DNA from: Nitrobacter winogradskyi
GTDB taxonomy: Bacteria; Pseudomonadota; Alphaproteobacteria; Rhizobiales; Xanthobacteraceae
Direction of reading: 5' to 3'
Assembly: GCF_006539545.1 (NCBI RefSeq)
Contig: NZ_BJNF01000002.1
Location: forward strand, 1-64,000
DNA: 64,000 bases
This document shows, piece after piece, positions 26,534 through 34,652 of the stretch (the first letter of the stretch is position 1; every line of letters starts with the position of its first letter). The position numbers and the translations under genes are program-made. The notes beneath the pieces were generated by a model. It did no database searches. It was not told the origin of the DNA and saw nothing but the letters and a program-made list of their open reading frames with translations.

Positions 26534-27640
26534 ATGACCGCCGCACCGCTTATCCTTCTCGCTGCCGGCGGAACGGGGGGACACCTGTTTCCCGCCGAGG
26601 CGCTCGGCGTCGAACTGATGAAGCGCGGCTTGCGCGTGCGGCTGGTGACGGACTCGCGCGCGCTGCGCTATAGCGGACTGTTCTCGAAAGACATGACCGA
26701 CGTGGTTCCGAGCGAGACCGTGCGCGGCCGTTCTCCATGGGCGCTGGCGCGCACCGGCCTGATGCTCGCGGCCGGCACAGCCGTCGCTTTCAACCTGATG
26801 CGGGTTCTGAAGCCCGCCGCCGTGGTCGGATTCGGCGGCTATCCCACCGTGCCCCCGCTGATCGCGGCGCAAGTCAGGGGCATTCCGACCGTGATCCATG
26901 ATTCCAACGCGGTCATGGGCCGCGCCAACCGCCTTCTGTCGAAGCGTGTCAGCGCCATCGCCACCTCGCTGCCCGGCGTGCTCGACAGGGAGCCGTCGCT
27001 GGCCGGCAAAACAACGACGACCGGCACGCCAATGCGGCCCGCCATTCTCGCGGCCGCCGCCGTTCCGTTCGCGACGCCAGGCTTGAGCGCTCCTCTGCGC
27101 GTTCTCGTGGTCGGCGGCAGCCAGGGCGCGCGCGTCATGAGCGACATCGTGCCGGTCACGATTGAGCGACTCGAACCGGCGTTGCGGCAGCGATTGATTC
27201 TGACGCAGCAGGTGCGCGACGAAGATATGGCGCGGGTGCGCGCGCTCTATGACCGGCTGGAGATCGAAGCGGAGCTCGCTCCGTTCTTCGCCGATCTTCC
27301 GGCGCGGCTGGCGTCGAGCCACATCATCATATCCCGCTCGGGGGCGGGTACGGTGGCTGAACTCGGAGCGATCGGCCGTCCGTCGATCCTCGTCCCGCTG
27401 CCGGGCGCGATCGATCAGGATCAGTTCGCCAATGCCGGCGTGCTGGCTGACGTCGGCGGCGCGATCCGCATCGTGCAACCTGATTTCACTCCGGACCGGC
27501 TCGCGGCGGAATTGTCCGCGCTGGCTGCCGATCCGGCGCGGCTCGCGGCGATGGCGACGGCGGCGCGCACCGTGGGCCGTCTCGACGCCGCCGGGCGGCT
27601 GGCGGATCTGGTCATGCGCGTGGCGCGAGCCGGCGCCTGA
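26534..27640 (+). CDS. murG: Lipid II synthase (GlcNAc transferase) MurG
   Basis: MurG adds GlcNAc to lipid I on the inner face of the membrane. The 368-residue, two-domain GT-B product has the glycine loop AAGGTGGHLFPAEAL (about 11-25), VVGFGGYPTVPP (about 96-107), VVGGSQGARV (about 192-201) and RSGAGTVAELGAIGRPSILVP (about 272-292, UDP-GlcNAc site). After its stop there are three repeat elements before murC. Confidence 0.95.
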   Translation: MTAAPLILLAAGGTGGHLFPAEALGVELMKRGLRVRLVTDSRALRYSGLFSKDMTDVVPSETVRGRSPWALARTGLMLAAGTAVAFNLMRVLKPAAVVGFGGYPTVPPLIAAQVRGIPTVIHDSNAVMGRANRLLSKRVSAIATSLPGVLDREPSLAGKTTTTGTPMRPAILAAAAVPFATPGLSAPLRVLVVGGSQGARVMSDIVPVTIERLEPALRQRLILTQQVRDEDMARVRALYDRLEIEAELAPFFADLPARLASSHIIISRSGAGTVAELGAIGRPSILVPLPGAIDQDQFANAGVLADVGGAIRIVQPDFTPDRLAAELSALAADPARLAAMATAARTVGRLDAAGRLADLVMRVARAGA

Positions 27641-27655
27641 TCGCTTGATGCAGAC

Positions 27656-27696
27656 GCGGGCGGAAAACCGCTACACACTTTTCCTCATCCCGCTCT
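27656..27696. repeat. Short repeat shared with 38191-38230
   Basis: The sequence GCGGGCGGAAAACCGC followed by a pyrimidine-rich CACACTTTTCCTCATCCCGC is found in reverse orientation at 38191-38230 with few changes. The arms GCGGGC and GCGGGATGAG are only partly complementary. It could act as a terminator after murG. Confidence 0.5.
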
Positions 27697-27712
27697 ATAA
27701 GGCCAGGCACGG

Positions 27713-27788
27713 CTAGTGTCCCGATTCCGAAGTTCGTATACCCTTGCCGCAACATTTGATGCGAACTTCGGAATCAAAGGGACACTAG
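27713..27788. repeat. CTAG-bounded hairpin (76 bases)
   Basis: The ends are CTAGTGTCCC and GGGACACTAG. The arms GATTCCGAAGTTCG and CGAACTTCGGAATC pair perfectly around a loop of 25 bases; three extra bases (AAA) sit in the right arm. Confidence 0.75.
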
Positions 27789-27802
27789 CAACTTTTATAA
27801 TT

Positions 27803-27880
27803 CTAGTGTGGTTTAGGTTCAGAAGTTCGCTTGACGGACTCGATGGGGCAATGAAGCGAACTTCTGAACCACCACACTAG
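27803..27880. repeat. CTAG-bounded hairpin (78 bases)
   Basis: The ends are CTAGTGTGGT and ACCACACTAG. The arms GGTTCAGAAGTTCGCTT and AAGCGAACTTCTGAACC pair perfectly around a loop of about 21 bases. The element ends 27 bases before the murC start. Confidence 0.75.
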
Positions 27881-27907
27881 CGGGAATCACTCGGACGAGA
27901 GACGGAC

Positions 27908-29311
27908 ATGAGACTGCCGCGCGAAATCGGCCCCATCCACTTCGTCGGCATCGGCGGCATCGGCATGAGCGGAATCGCCGAGGTGCTGTGCAACCTTGGC
28001 TACACGGTGCAGGGCTCGGACGCTTCCGAGGGCGCCAACGTGGTGCGTCTGCGCGAGAAGGGCGTGAACGTCACGGTCGGCCACAAGGCGGAGAACGTGA
28101 ACGGCGCGGACGTGCTGGTCGTTTCAACCGCGATCAAGCGCGACAATCCCGAACTGATGGCGGCGCGCGCGCAGCGCATTCCGGTGGTGCGCCGCGCGGA
28201 AATGCTGGCGGAGCTGATGCGGCTGAAAAGCTGCGTCGCGATCGCCGGGACACACGGCAAGACCACCACGACCTCCATGGTTGCGACGCTGCTGGACGCA
28301 GGCGATTTCGATCCCACGGTCATCAATGGCGGGATCATCAACGCCTACGGCACCAACGCGCGGCTGGGAGCCGGTGAGTGGATGGTGGTGGAAGCGGACG
28401 AGAGCGACGGCACCTTCCTCAAGCTGCCGACCGATGTCGCCATCGTCACCAACGTGGACGCCGAGCATCTCGACCACTTCAAAACATTCGACGCCGTGCA
28501 GGACGCATTCCGTTCGTTCGTGGAGAACGTGCCGTTCTACGGCTTCGCGGTGATGTGCATCGATCATCCGGTGGTGCAGGCCATGGTCGGCAGGATCGAG
28601 GATCGGCGTATCATCACTTACGGACAGAATCCGCAGGCCGATGTCAGGCTGGTCGATCTCGCGCCGAACGGTGGCGGCTCGCATTTCAAGGTCATGTTCC
28701 GCAACCGCAAGACCGACGCCGCGCACGAGATTGCCGATCTGGTGCTGCCGATGCCGGGTCCGCATAACGCGCTCAACGCCACGGCGGCGATCGCGGTGGC
28801 GCATGAACTGGGCATTCCCGACGCGACCATCCGCAAGGCGCTCGCGGCCTTCGGCGGCGTCAAGCGCCGCTTCACCAGAACCGGTGAGTGGAACGGCGTC
28901 ACCGTCATCGACGACTACGGCCATCATCCGGTCGAGATCGCAGCGGTGCTGAAGGCGGCGCGCGAGTCCACCGACGGCAGGGTCATCGCGGTGGTGCAGC
29001 CGCATCGCTATACGCGGCTGCAAGCGCTGTTCGAGGACTTCTGCACCTGCTTCAACGACGCCGATACCGTTGTCGTCGCGGAAGTCTATCCGGCGGGAGA
29101 GACGCCGATCGCGGGAATCGATCGCGATCACTTCGTGCTCGGCCTGCGCGCCCACGGTCACCGCGAGGTGGTGCCGCTGCCGGAATCCGCGGCGCTCGCG
29201 GCTATCATTGCCGGTCTTGCGAAGCAGGGTGACTACGTCGTGTGCCTCGGCGCTGGCAACATCACGCAATGGGCTTATGCGTTGCCCGGCGAATTGAAGG
29301 CGCTGGGATGA
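27908..29311 (+). CDS. murC: UDP-MurNAc-L-alanine ligase
   Basis: MurC starts the stem peptide by adding L-Ala to UDP-MurNAc. The 467-residue product has the N-terminal [15 protein letters not shown] (about 12-26), the P-loop [14 protein letters not shown] (about 112-125), [10 protein letters not shown] (about 159-168), [10 protein letters not shown] (about 179-188) and [12 protein letters not shown] (about 336-347). The start follows GGACGAGAG. Two CTAG hairpins in the 267-base gap separate it from murG, so it may have its own promoter or processing site. Confidence 0.96.
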   Translation: MRLPREIGPIHFVGIGGIGMSGIAEVLCNLGYTVQGSDASEGANVVRLREKGVNVTVGHKAENVNGADVLVVSTAIKRDNPELMAARAQRIPVVRRAEMLAELMRLKSCVAIAGTHGKTTTTSMVATLLDAGDFDPTVINGGIINAYGTNARLGAGEWMVVEADESDGTFLKLPTDVAIVTNVDAEHLDHFKTFDAVQDAFRSFVENVPFYGFAVMCIDHPVVQAMVGRIEDRRIITYGQNPQADVRLVDLAPNGGGSHFKVMFRNRKTDAAHEIADLVLPMPGPHNALNATAAIAVAHELGIPDATIRKALAAFGGVKRRFTRTGEWNGVTVIDDYGHHPVEIAAVLKAARESTDGRVIAVVQPHRYTRLQALFEDFCTCFNDADTVVVAEVYPAGETPIAGIDRDHFVLGLRAHGHREVVPLPESAALAAIIAGLAKQGDYVVCLGAGNITQWAYALPGELKALG

Positions 29312-29316
29312 GGAGA

Positions 29317-29604
29317 TCAGACGATCGTCGGATACAAATCGTCCCATTCGGGATTCACCGCGACAATTGTCCGGACTTTCCAGGCACGGGGCCAGTGCTT
29401 GATGTTGTGTTCTCTCTGAATGGCGTTGCGGATATCGTCGAAGGTTTCGAAATAAACCAGTCGCTTCAGACAGTGCCGCTTGGTGAATCCAGCAACGAAT
29501 CCGGACCGGTGTTCGAAGACGCGCCGAACGAGATCATTCGTCACGCCGACATAAAGAATGCCGTTCGGCCGATTGGTCAGGAAATAAACGTATCCGCCTT
29601 TCAT
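29317..29604 (-). CDS. GIY-YIG domain protein (UPF0213-type)
   Basis: The 95-residue product is a stand-alone GIY-YIG nuclease domain: GGYVYFLTNRPNGILYVGVT (residues 3-22) carries the two-strand GIY-YIG core, followed by the catalytic-type Arg and His in LVRRVFEHRSG, and Glu in REHNIKHW. The function of such small proteins is largely unknown; related domains cut DNA. Met 29604 is chosen because the open frame upstream (to 29685) is REP DNA. It lies antisense between murC and murB and is bordered by REP palindromes, suggesting an insertion. Confidence 0.85.
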   Translation of the reverse strand: MKGGYVYFLTNRPNGILYVGVTNDLVRRVFEHRSGFVAGFTKRHCLKRLVYFETFDDIRNAIQREHNIKHWPRAWKVRTIVAVNPEWDDLYPTIV

Positions 29605-29619
29605 GCAGGAATTCTGCAA

Positions 29620-29689
29620 GACGTGGATGGCCGGGACATAGGCGAGCGAAGCGACGCCGTTCTTCGAACGGCTATGCCCGGCCATGACG
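29620..29689. repeat. Expanded REP palindrome upstream of the GIY-YIG gene
   Basis: The left arm GACGTGGATGGCCGGGACATAG and the right arm CTATGCCCGGCCATGACG form a long stem, with a second inner hairpin, CGTTCTTCGAACG (29658-29670). The outer arms match the elements at 118-160 and 29755-29795. Confidence 0.65.
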
Positions 29690-29754
29690 CGTTGAGAAGC
29701 AAGGCTTCCATCCGATACCTGCGTTCCACCGATCCGAAAGGCAACCTACACGTT

Positions 29755-29795
29755 CGTCATGGCCGGGCTTGTCCCGGCCATCCACGTCTTTTGAG
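29755..29795. repeat. REP palindrome upstream of murB
   Basis: The core is GGCCGGG-CTTGT-CCCGGCC with the flanks CGTCAT and ATCCACGTCTTTT. It is nearly identical to 118-160 and ends 25 bases before murB. Confidence 0.75.
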
Positions 29796-29819
29796 TTATT
29801 AAGTCGGTAGGTGGTTTCA

Positions 29820-30770
29820 ATGACCTTCCCCGACATCGTTCCAGAACTGAAATCGCAGATGCCGGACTTGCGCGGGCGGCTGCTGGCGAACGAATCGCTG
29901 ACGCCGTTGACCTGGTTTCGCGTCGGTGGTCCGGCGCAGGCGCTGTTCACGCCGGCGGACGAGGATGACCTTGCTTATTTCCTGCGCCATCTGCCGGAGG
30001 AAATACCGGTTGGCTGCATCGGCGTCGGCTCCAACCTGATCGTGCGCGATCGCGGGCTACCGGGCGTGGTGATTCGCCTGCCGCCACGCGGCTTCGGCGA
30101 GGTCACGATCGAGGGCGATGCCGTGCGCGCCGGCGCCGCCGCGCTTGACAGGCGTGTCGCGGAGGCGGCCGCTGCCGCCAGCATCAGCGGGCTTGAGTTC
30201 TATTTCGGCATTCCCGGCACCATCGGCGGTGCGCTGCGGATGAACGCGGGCGCCAACGGCAGCGAAACCAGGGATGTTCTTGTCGAAGCCCGCGCGCTCA
30301 GCCGCCATGGCGAAAGGATAACCTTCGACAATTCCGCCATGGCGTTTGACTATCGCAAGAGCGGAGTCGATCCCTCCGTCATCTTCACCGGCGCGATATT
30401 TCGTGGCCGTATCGCCGAGCCGGAGGCGATCCGCGCGCGCATGGACGAGGTGCAGGCTCACCGCGAGACGGTGCAGCCGATCCGCGAAAAGACCGGTGGC
30501 TCGACGTTCAAGAATCCGCCGGGGCAAAGCGCGTGGAAACTGATCGACGCCGCCGGGATGCGCGGCCATCGCGTCGGCGGCGCGCAAGTGTCTGACATGC
30601 ACTGCAATTTTCTCATCAACACCGGAGAGGCCACCGCGCGCGACATCGAAACCCTGGGGGAGACCGTACGCGAGCGGGTGAAACAGCATTCCGGTATCGA
30701 GCTGCAGTGGGAAATCAAGAGGATCGGGTTAAAGCATGATCCCGAAAAGTGGAAACCGGTTTTCGGATGA
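29820..30770 (+). CDS. murB: UDP-N-acetylenolpyruvoylglucosamine reductase
   Basis: MurB reduces UDP-GlcNAc-enolpyruvate to UDP-MurNAc with FAD and NADPH. The 316-residue product has the FAD-binding [12 protein letters not shown] (about 30-41), SNLIVRDRG (about 70-78), [21 protein letters not shown] (about 126-146) and [18 protein letters not shown] (about 221-238, with the catalytic Ser). ATG 29820 follows AGGTGG; an in-frame GTG at 29811 is less likely. The last 12 residues ([12 protein letters not shown]) and the stop are encoded by a palindromic repeat (30733-30780), replacing the native end. Confidence 0.95.
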   Translation: MTFPDIVPELKSQMPDLRGRLLANESLTPLTWFRVGGPAQALFTPADEDDLAYFLRHLPEEIPVGCIGVGSNLIVRDRGLPGVVIRLPPRGFGEVTIEGDAVRAGAAALDRRVAEAAAAASISGLEFYFGIPGTIGGALRMNAGANGSETRDVLVEARALSRHGERITFDNSAMAFDYRKSGVDPSVIFTGAIFRGRIAEPEAIRARMDEVQAHRETVQPIREKTGGSTFKNPPGQSAWKLIDAAGMRGHRVGGAQVSDMHCNFLINTGEATARDIETLGETVRERVKQHSGIELQWEIKRIGLKHDPEKWKPVFG

Positions 30771-30780
30771 GATCATGCTC
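30733..30780. repeat. GAGCATGATCCCG palindrome at the end of murB
   Basis: The arms AGCATGATC/GATCATGCT and CCGAAAA/TTTTCGG flank the centre GTGGAAACCGG. The element overlaps the last 38 bases of murB. It is followed by a second hairpin, CGAGAGTCTGATT...AATCAGACTCTCG (30796-30832). Confidence 0.75.
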
Positions 30781-30795
30781 AATCAAAAGATAAGG

Positions 30796-30832
30796 CGAGA
30801 GTCTGATTTAACGCAGTTGAATCAGACTCTCG
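30796..30832. repeat. Hairpin CGAGAGTCTGATT
   Basis: Thirteen-base perfect arms surround an 11-base loop, between murB and ddl. A similar hairpin with GGAATCTGAT/ATCAGATTCC arms is at 50915-50951. There is no T-run, so a role as terminator is doubtful. Confidence 0.55.
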
Positions 30833-30842
30833 AATAGGGCCC

Positions 30843-31835
30843 ATGCGCATCACCGTTCTGTTCGGCGGCAGCAACAAAGAGCGTCTCGTTTCAGTCGCGA
30901 GCGCGCAGGCGCTGCATCACGCGTTGCCGGAAGCCGATCTGTGGTTCTGGAACCTTCGCGATGAAATCATCGACGTGCGATCCGAAACGCTGCGGGATCA
31001 TGCGCGGCCGTTCGAGGACGAGTTCATTCCCGGCGGATCAGGCGCGCCGCTTGAACGGGCGCTGGACAGGGCCAGGGCGGAGGGCCGCGTGCTGGTGCTC
31101 GGCCTTCACGGAGGCCGCGCCGAGAACGGTGAACTTCAGGCGATGTGCGAGCTTCGCGGCATCCCCTTTACCGGATCCGGCTCGGCCGCCTCGCATCTTG
31201 CGTTCGACAAGGTGGCGGCCAAGCGGTTCGTGGCCTCGGCCGGGGTCCCCACGCCGGCGCACATTCCGCTGCAGAACATTGATCGCGCGCTGGCCGAACA
31301 CGGCCGGCTGGTCGCCAAGCCCGCATGCGACGGATCGAGCTATGGCCTGATCTTCGTCAATGCGCCGCGGGATATCGTCACCGTCCGCGAGGCGGCGAAG
31401 ACCGAAGACTATGTGATCGAACCTTTCGTGTCGGGCGTCGAGGCGACCTGCGGCGTGCTGGAGCATTCCGACGGCCCGGTCATCGCGCTTCCGCCGGTCG
31501 AGATCGTGCCGGCCGAGGGTGCGTTCGACTACGCCGCGAAATATCTGGCGAAGACAACGCAGGAGATCTGTCCGGGACGTTTTGCGCCGGAGATCGCCAG
31601 CCAGATCATGGATCACTCGCTGCGGGCGCATCGCGCCTTGTCCTGCCGCGGCTATTCCCGCACTGATTTCATCGTGACCGGCAAGGGACCAGTCTATCTG
31701 GAGACCAACACCCTGCCGGGCCTCACCGCGGCGTCGCTTTATCCCAAAGCGCTTCATGCGCAGGGGATCGGGTTCGCGGATTTTCTGCGCGACCAGATCG
31801 TGCTCGCCCAAAAGGCCGTCCGGCCGAACCTGTAG
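30843..31835 (+). CDS. ddlB: D-alanine-D-alanine ligase
   Basis: Ddl joins two D-alanines with ATP for the MurF step. The 330-residue ATP-grasp product keeps FGGSNKERLVSVASA (about 7-21, with the binding Glu), LGLHGGRAENGELQ (about 87-100), IPFTGSGSAASHLAFDK (about 107-123) and YLETNTLPGLT (about 280-290). The ATP loop reads KPACDGSSYGL instead of the usual K-P-x-x-E-G-S-S-V-G-V, so it belongs to a divergent branch. Its place between murB and ftsQ is the normal one for ddlB. Confidence 0.9.
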   Translation: MRITVLFGGSNKERLVSVASAQALHHALPEADLWFWNLRDEIIDVRSETLRDHARPFEDEFIPGGSGAPLERALDRARAEGRVLVLGLHGGRAENGELQAMCELRGIPFTGSGSAASHLAFDKVAAKRFVASAGVPTPAHIPLQNIDRALAEHGRLVAKPACDGSSYGLIFVNAPRDIVTVREAAKTEDYVIEPFVSGVEATCGVLEHSDGPVIALPPVEIVPAEGAFDYAAKYLAKTTQEICPGRFAPEIASQIMDHSLRAHRALSCRGYSRTDFIVTGKGPVYLETNTLPGLTAASLYPKALHAQGIGFADFLRDQIVLAQKAVRPNL

Positions 31836-32220
31836 CGGTTTTGTTGGAAGCGGGAGCCGGTTCGCCCTCGGCGGGAACCTGCCGGAGCATGTCAGGTTCC
31901 ATCCGGCAGGCTGGTCCGAAGAACCGCAAGGCATTCTTTTATCGCGCTAAAATGCGGTCTGTTGGCACCGCATTTACCTTTTGTTTACCAGGACGCCCCA
32001 AGGTTAACGCTGGCGGCGCGTGTGGCGTTTGGCTGCCGGGGCGCGAACTGTTGCGGAACTTCCGCTTCCGACCGCATCGAGGGAACAGCGGACCTGCCGG
32101 AGGTCGGCGCCCCGCCCGGTATTCGCCGGGACGTTGCGCGCGCTCCAAGGTTATTCGAGGTTCCTGCGTTCAGCGCCGTGGTTGGGGCGGGGCGGGACGA
32201 AACGGTGACGAGCGCGCGCG
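31836..32220. other. Gap between ddl and ftsQ, probable ftsQAZ promoter region
   Basis: There is no gene. A short AT-rich patch in GC-rich DNA contains TTTA-CCTTTTG-TTTAC (31973-31988), similar to the CtrA consensus TTAA-N7-TTAAC with two mismatches, and GGTTAACG at 32003-32010. Alphaproteobacterial ftsQA promoters are often CtrA-controlled, so this could be an ftsQ promoter. The evidence is weak. Confidence 0.35.
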
Positions 32221-33243
32221 ATGAATGGTGGAGGACGCCTCGATCGGTCGTTGAGATTGCCGGGGTACAGGTCTGGCCTGTTGAAGGCGTCTGATCTGCT
32301 GAAGCAGGCCATCCTGCTCAGGTGGGCCGCCAGCGGCGCCGCAATCCTGTTGCGCGAACAGATCGACAGGCTGAAGCGCGCACGGGCGGAACGTCTGGAC
32401 GCGCGCGCCAGAAATCCCAACCGCGCGATCGCCTTTATTGAACGCTATGCTCCGCGCCGGCTTGGCGCGATCATGACCGTCATCGTGGTCGGCGGCAGCG
32501 CCGCGCTCGGCGTCGTGGCGGGGGGCCATGTCGATGAAGCCGTCGTGGCCCTGGACGACACGCGCAATGCGCTTGCCAACGCCGCGGGCTTCCGCATCAC
32601 GTCCGTCACCATCAATGGCCGCACGCAATTGACGCAGGAAGAAGTATTGGCGGTGGGCGGTGTCAACGGCCGTTCATCCCTGCTGTTCCTTGATGCCGCC
32701 GGCGTGCGCGACAGCCTGAAGGCCAATCCGTGGATCGCGGATGCGACGGTGTTGAAGCTTTATCCGGGCGCGCTCCAGATCGACGTCACCGAGCGTCAAC
32801 CCTTCGCGCTGTGGCAGGAGAACGGCAAGCTTGCGGTGATCGCCGCCGATGGAATGGTGCTCACGCCTCACGTCTCGCAACGCTTCGCGACATTGCCGCT
32901 CGTGGTCGGCAAGGGGGCCGAAACCCGCGCCAGGGATTTCCTCGCGCTGGTGGCAAACTATCCGGTGGTGAACAGCCGGCTCAAGGCCGCGATCTTCGTC
33001 GGCGAGCGACGCTGGAATCTGCGGCTTAAGGACGGGCTCGACATCAGGCTTCCGGAGAACGACGTCGGCCGCGCGCTCGCTGCGCTCGTGGACTACGACA
33101 GGGAGAACAAGCTGCTGTCGCGCGACATCACCGCAATCGACATGCGGTTTCCCGATCGCCTGACCGTGCGGCTCTCGGAAGAGGCCGCGAAGGCGCGCGA
33201 AGAGCAGCTCAAGAAGTCCAGCAAAAAGGCCGGCAGCGCATGA
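32221..33243 (+). CDS. ftsQ: Cell division protein FtsQ
   Basis: FtsQ is a single-pass divisome scaffold protein. The 340-residue product has a long basic cytoplasmic part (about 1-80), one membrane segment (about 82-103, LGAIMTVIVVGGSAALGVVAG), a POTRA domain (about 122-190, with ITSVTINGRTQLTQEEVL) and a periplasmic beta domain (about 190-315), ending in a Lys-rich tail. The start at 32221 has little ribosome-binding sequence. Internal Met codons near the membrane segment are possible but would remove the basic domain. It overlaps ftsA by four bases. Confidence 0.92.
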   Translation: MNGGGRLDRSLRLPGYRSGLLKASDLLKQAILLRWAASGAAILLREQIDRLKRARAERLDARARNPNRAIAFIERYAPRRLGAIMTVIVVGGSAALGVVAGGHVDEAVVALDDTRNALANAAGFRITSVTINGRTQLTQEEVLAVGGVNGRSSLLFLDAAGVRDSLKANPWIADATVLKLYPGALQIDVTERQPFALWQENGKLAVIAADGMVLTPHVSQRFATLPLVVGKGAETRARDFLALVANYPVVNSRLKAAIFVGERRWNLRLKDGLDIRLPENDVGRALAALVDYDRENKLLSRDITAIDMRFPDRLTVRLSEEAAKAREEQLKKSSKKAGSA

Positions 33244-34562
33244 CCAGCCTCGATCGCAGCCAGACCCCGAAAATGCGGCCGATGCAGCGCAATCGCAGCG
33301 CGCTGGTGGCGTCGCTGGACATCGGCACCAGCAAGATCGCCTGCATGATCGCAAGGTTGCGGCCGAGCGCGCCGAACGATGCGCTGCGCGGACGAACTCA
33401 TGCGGTGGAGTTGATCGGCTACAGCCAGATCCAGTCACGCGGCATGAAGGCCGGCGCCGTGACCGATCTCGCCCAATGCGAGCAGGCGGTTCGCCAGGCT
33501 GTATCGCTGGCCGAGCAGATGGCGAAGGTCCGGGTCGAATCCGTGCTGTTGCCGGTATCAGCAGGGCGGTTGCAAGGCCAGTTGATCGAAGCGGCCTCCC
33601 ACATTCAGGGCGGCGCGGTCACGCCGTCCGATATCAGCCGGGTCACGTCGACCGGCATGCATCACGCCACGGCGCCCGGACGCACGGTGCTTCACGCGCT
33701 GCCCGCCGGGTATTCGCTCGACGGCGTGAAGGGCATCCGCGATCCCCGAGGCATGGTCGCGCGCCGGTTTGGCGTCGACATGAACGTCGTGACCTCCGAG
33801 GCGACCGTCGCGAAAAACCTGATGCTGGCGGTGGAACGCTGCCATCTCACCGTCGAAGCCATGGCGGCCAGCCCCTATGTGGCCGGCCTGTCGGTACTGA
33901 CCGACGACGAGGTCGATCTCGGCGCTGCCGTCGTGGAGATGGGGGCGGGAACCACCACCATCGCGGTCTATTCCGCGGGACGCTTTATCTATGCGAGCGG
34001 TTTTGCCATCGGCGGACATCACGTCACGATGGATCTTGCCCGTGGATTGGGAGCGTGCATTGCGGATGCCGAGCGAATCAAGACGTTATATGGCACGGTG
34101 CTGACGGGTGGCTCGGATGTTCGTGAGCTGATGACGGTTCCCGCGGCCGGAGACAGTGACTGTGACGCGCCTCAGGTCGTGTCACGCGCGACCATCGCCA
34201 ACATCGTTCGTCAGCGTGTCGAGGAGATTTTTGAGATGGTCAGGGACCGGCTCGCGGATTCCCCATTTGCTGCCGAGCCGCGCGCGCGCGTCGTGCTGAG
34301 CGGTGGGGCGTCGCAGTTGACTGGCGTTCCTGAACTCGCCTCGCGCGTTCTCGGCCGTCCGGTCCGCATCGGCCGTCCCCTCGGCTTCGGCCGCCTGCCC
34401 AACGAGGCCAAGAGCGCTTCGTTCTCCGTTCCCACCGGGCTGCTGGTGTATCCGCAATACGCACATCTGGAACATGTCGAGCCGCGGCGCACGCGGCAGG
34501 TTCGCACCGGGACGGACGGCTATTTCGGAAAGGTCGGACGATGGCTCCGGGAGGGCTTCTGA
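33240..34562 (+). CDS. ftsA: Cell division protein FtsA
   Basis: FtsA is the actin-like protein that tethers FtsZ to the membrane. The 440-residue product has the ATPase phosphate-1 motif SLDIGTSKIACMI (about 22-34), the SHS2/1C insert with GYSQIQSRGMKAG, the phosphate-2 motif VVEMGAGTTTIAVY (about 231-244), the adenosine motif VVLSGGASQLTGV and a C-terminal amphipathic end (FGKVGRWLREGF) for membrane binding. Translation is coupled to ftsQ. Confidence 0.96.
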   Translation: MTSLDRSQTPKMRPMQRNRSALVASLDIGTSKIACMIARLRPSAPNDALRGRTHAVELIGYSQIQSRGMKAGAVTDLAQCEQAVRQAVSLAEQMAKVRVESVLLPVSAGRLQGQLIEAASHIQGGAVTPSDISRVTSTGMHHATAPGRTVLHALPAGYSLDGVKGIRDPRGMVARRFGVDMNVVTSEATVAKNLMLAVERCHLTVEAMAASPYVAGLSVLTDDEVDLGAAVVEMGAGTTTIAVYSAGRFIYASGFAIGGHHVTMDLARGLGACIADAERIKTLYGTVLTGGSDVRELMTVPAAGDSDCDAPQVVSRATIANIVRQRVEEIFEMVRDRLADSPFAAEPRARVVLSGGASQLTGVPELASRVLGRPVRIGRPLGFGRLPNEAKSASFSVPTGLLVYPQYAHLEHVEPRRTRQVRTGTDGYFGKVGRWLREGF

Positions 34563-34652
34563 TGAACTTTCCGCCGAATTGCAGATTCCCATCAACTCCG
34601 CGGTCGACGGCCGCCGGCATAGCGACACCGCGCGTGTAATCGAGAGGCAACC

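Noticed and set aside
25628-27478. 616-codon open frame on the minus strand opposite ftsW and murG
   Set aside because: ftsW and murG on the plus strand are certain. The antisense product is Arg/His/Gln/Asp-rich and low in hydrophobic residues, as expected for the shadow of GC-rich coding DNA.
29605-29685. N-terminal extension of the GIY-YIG protein
   Set aside because: These codons are REP DNA; the conserved domain starts at Met 29604.
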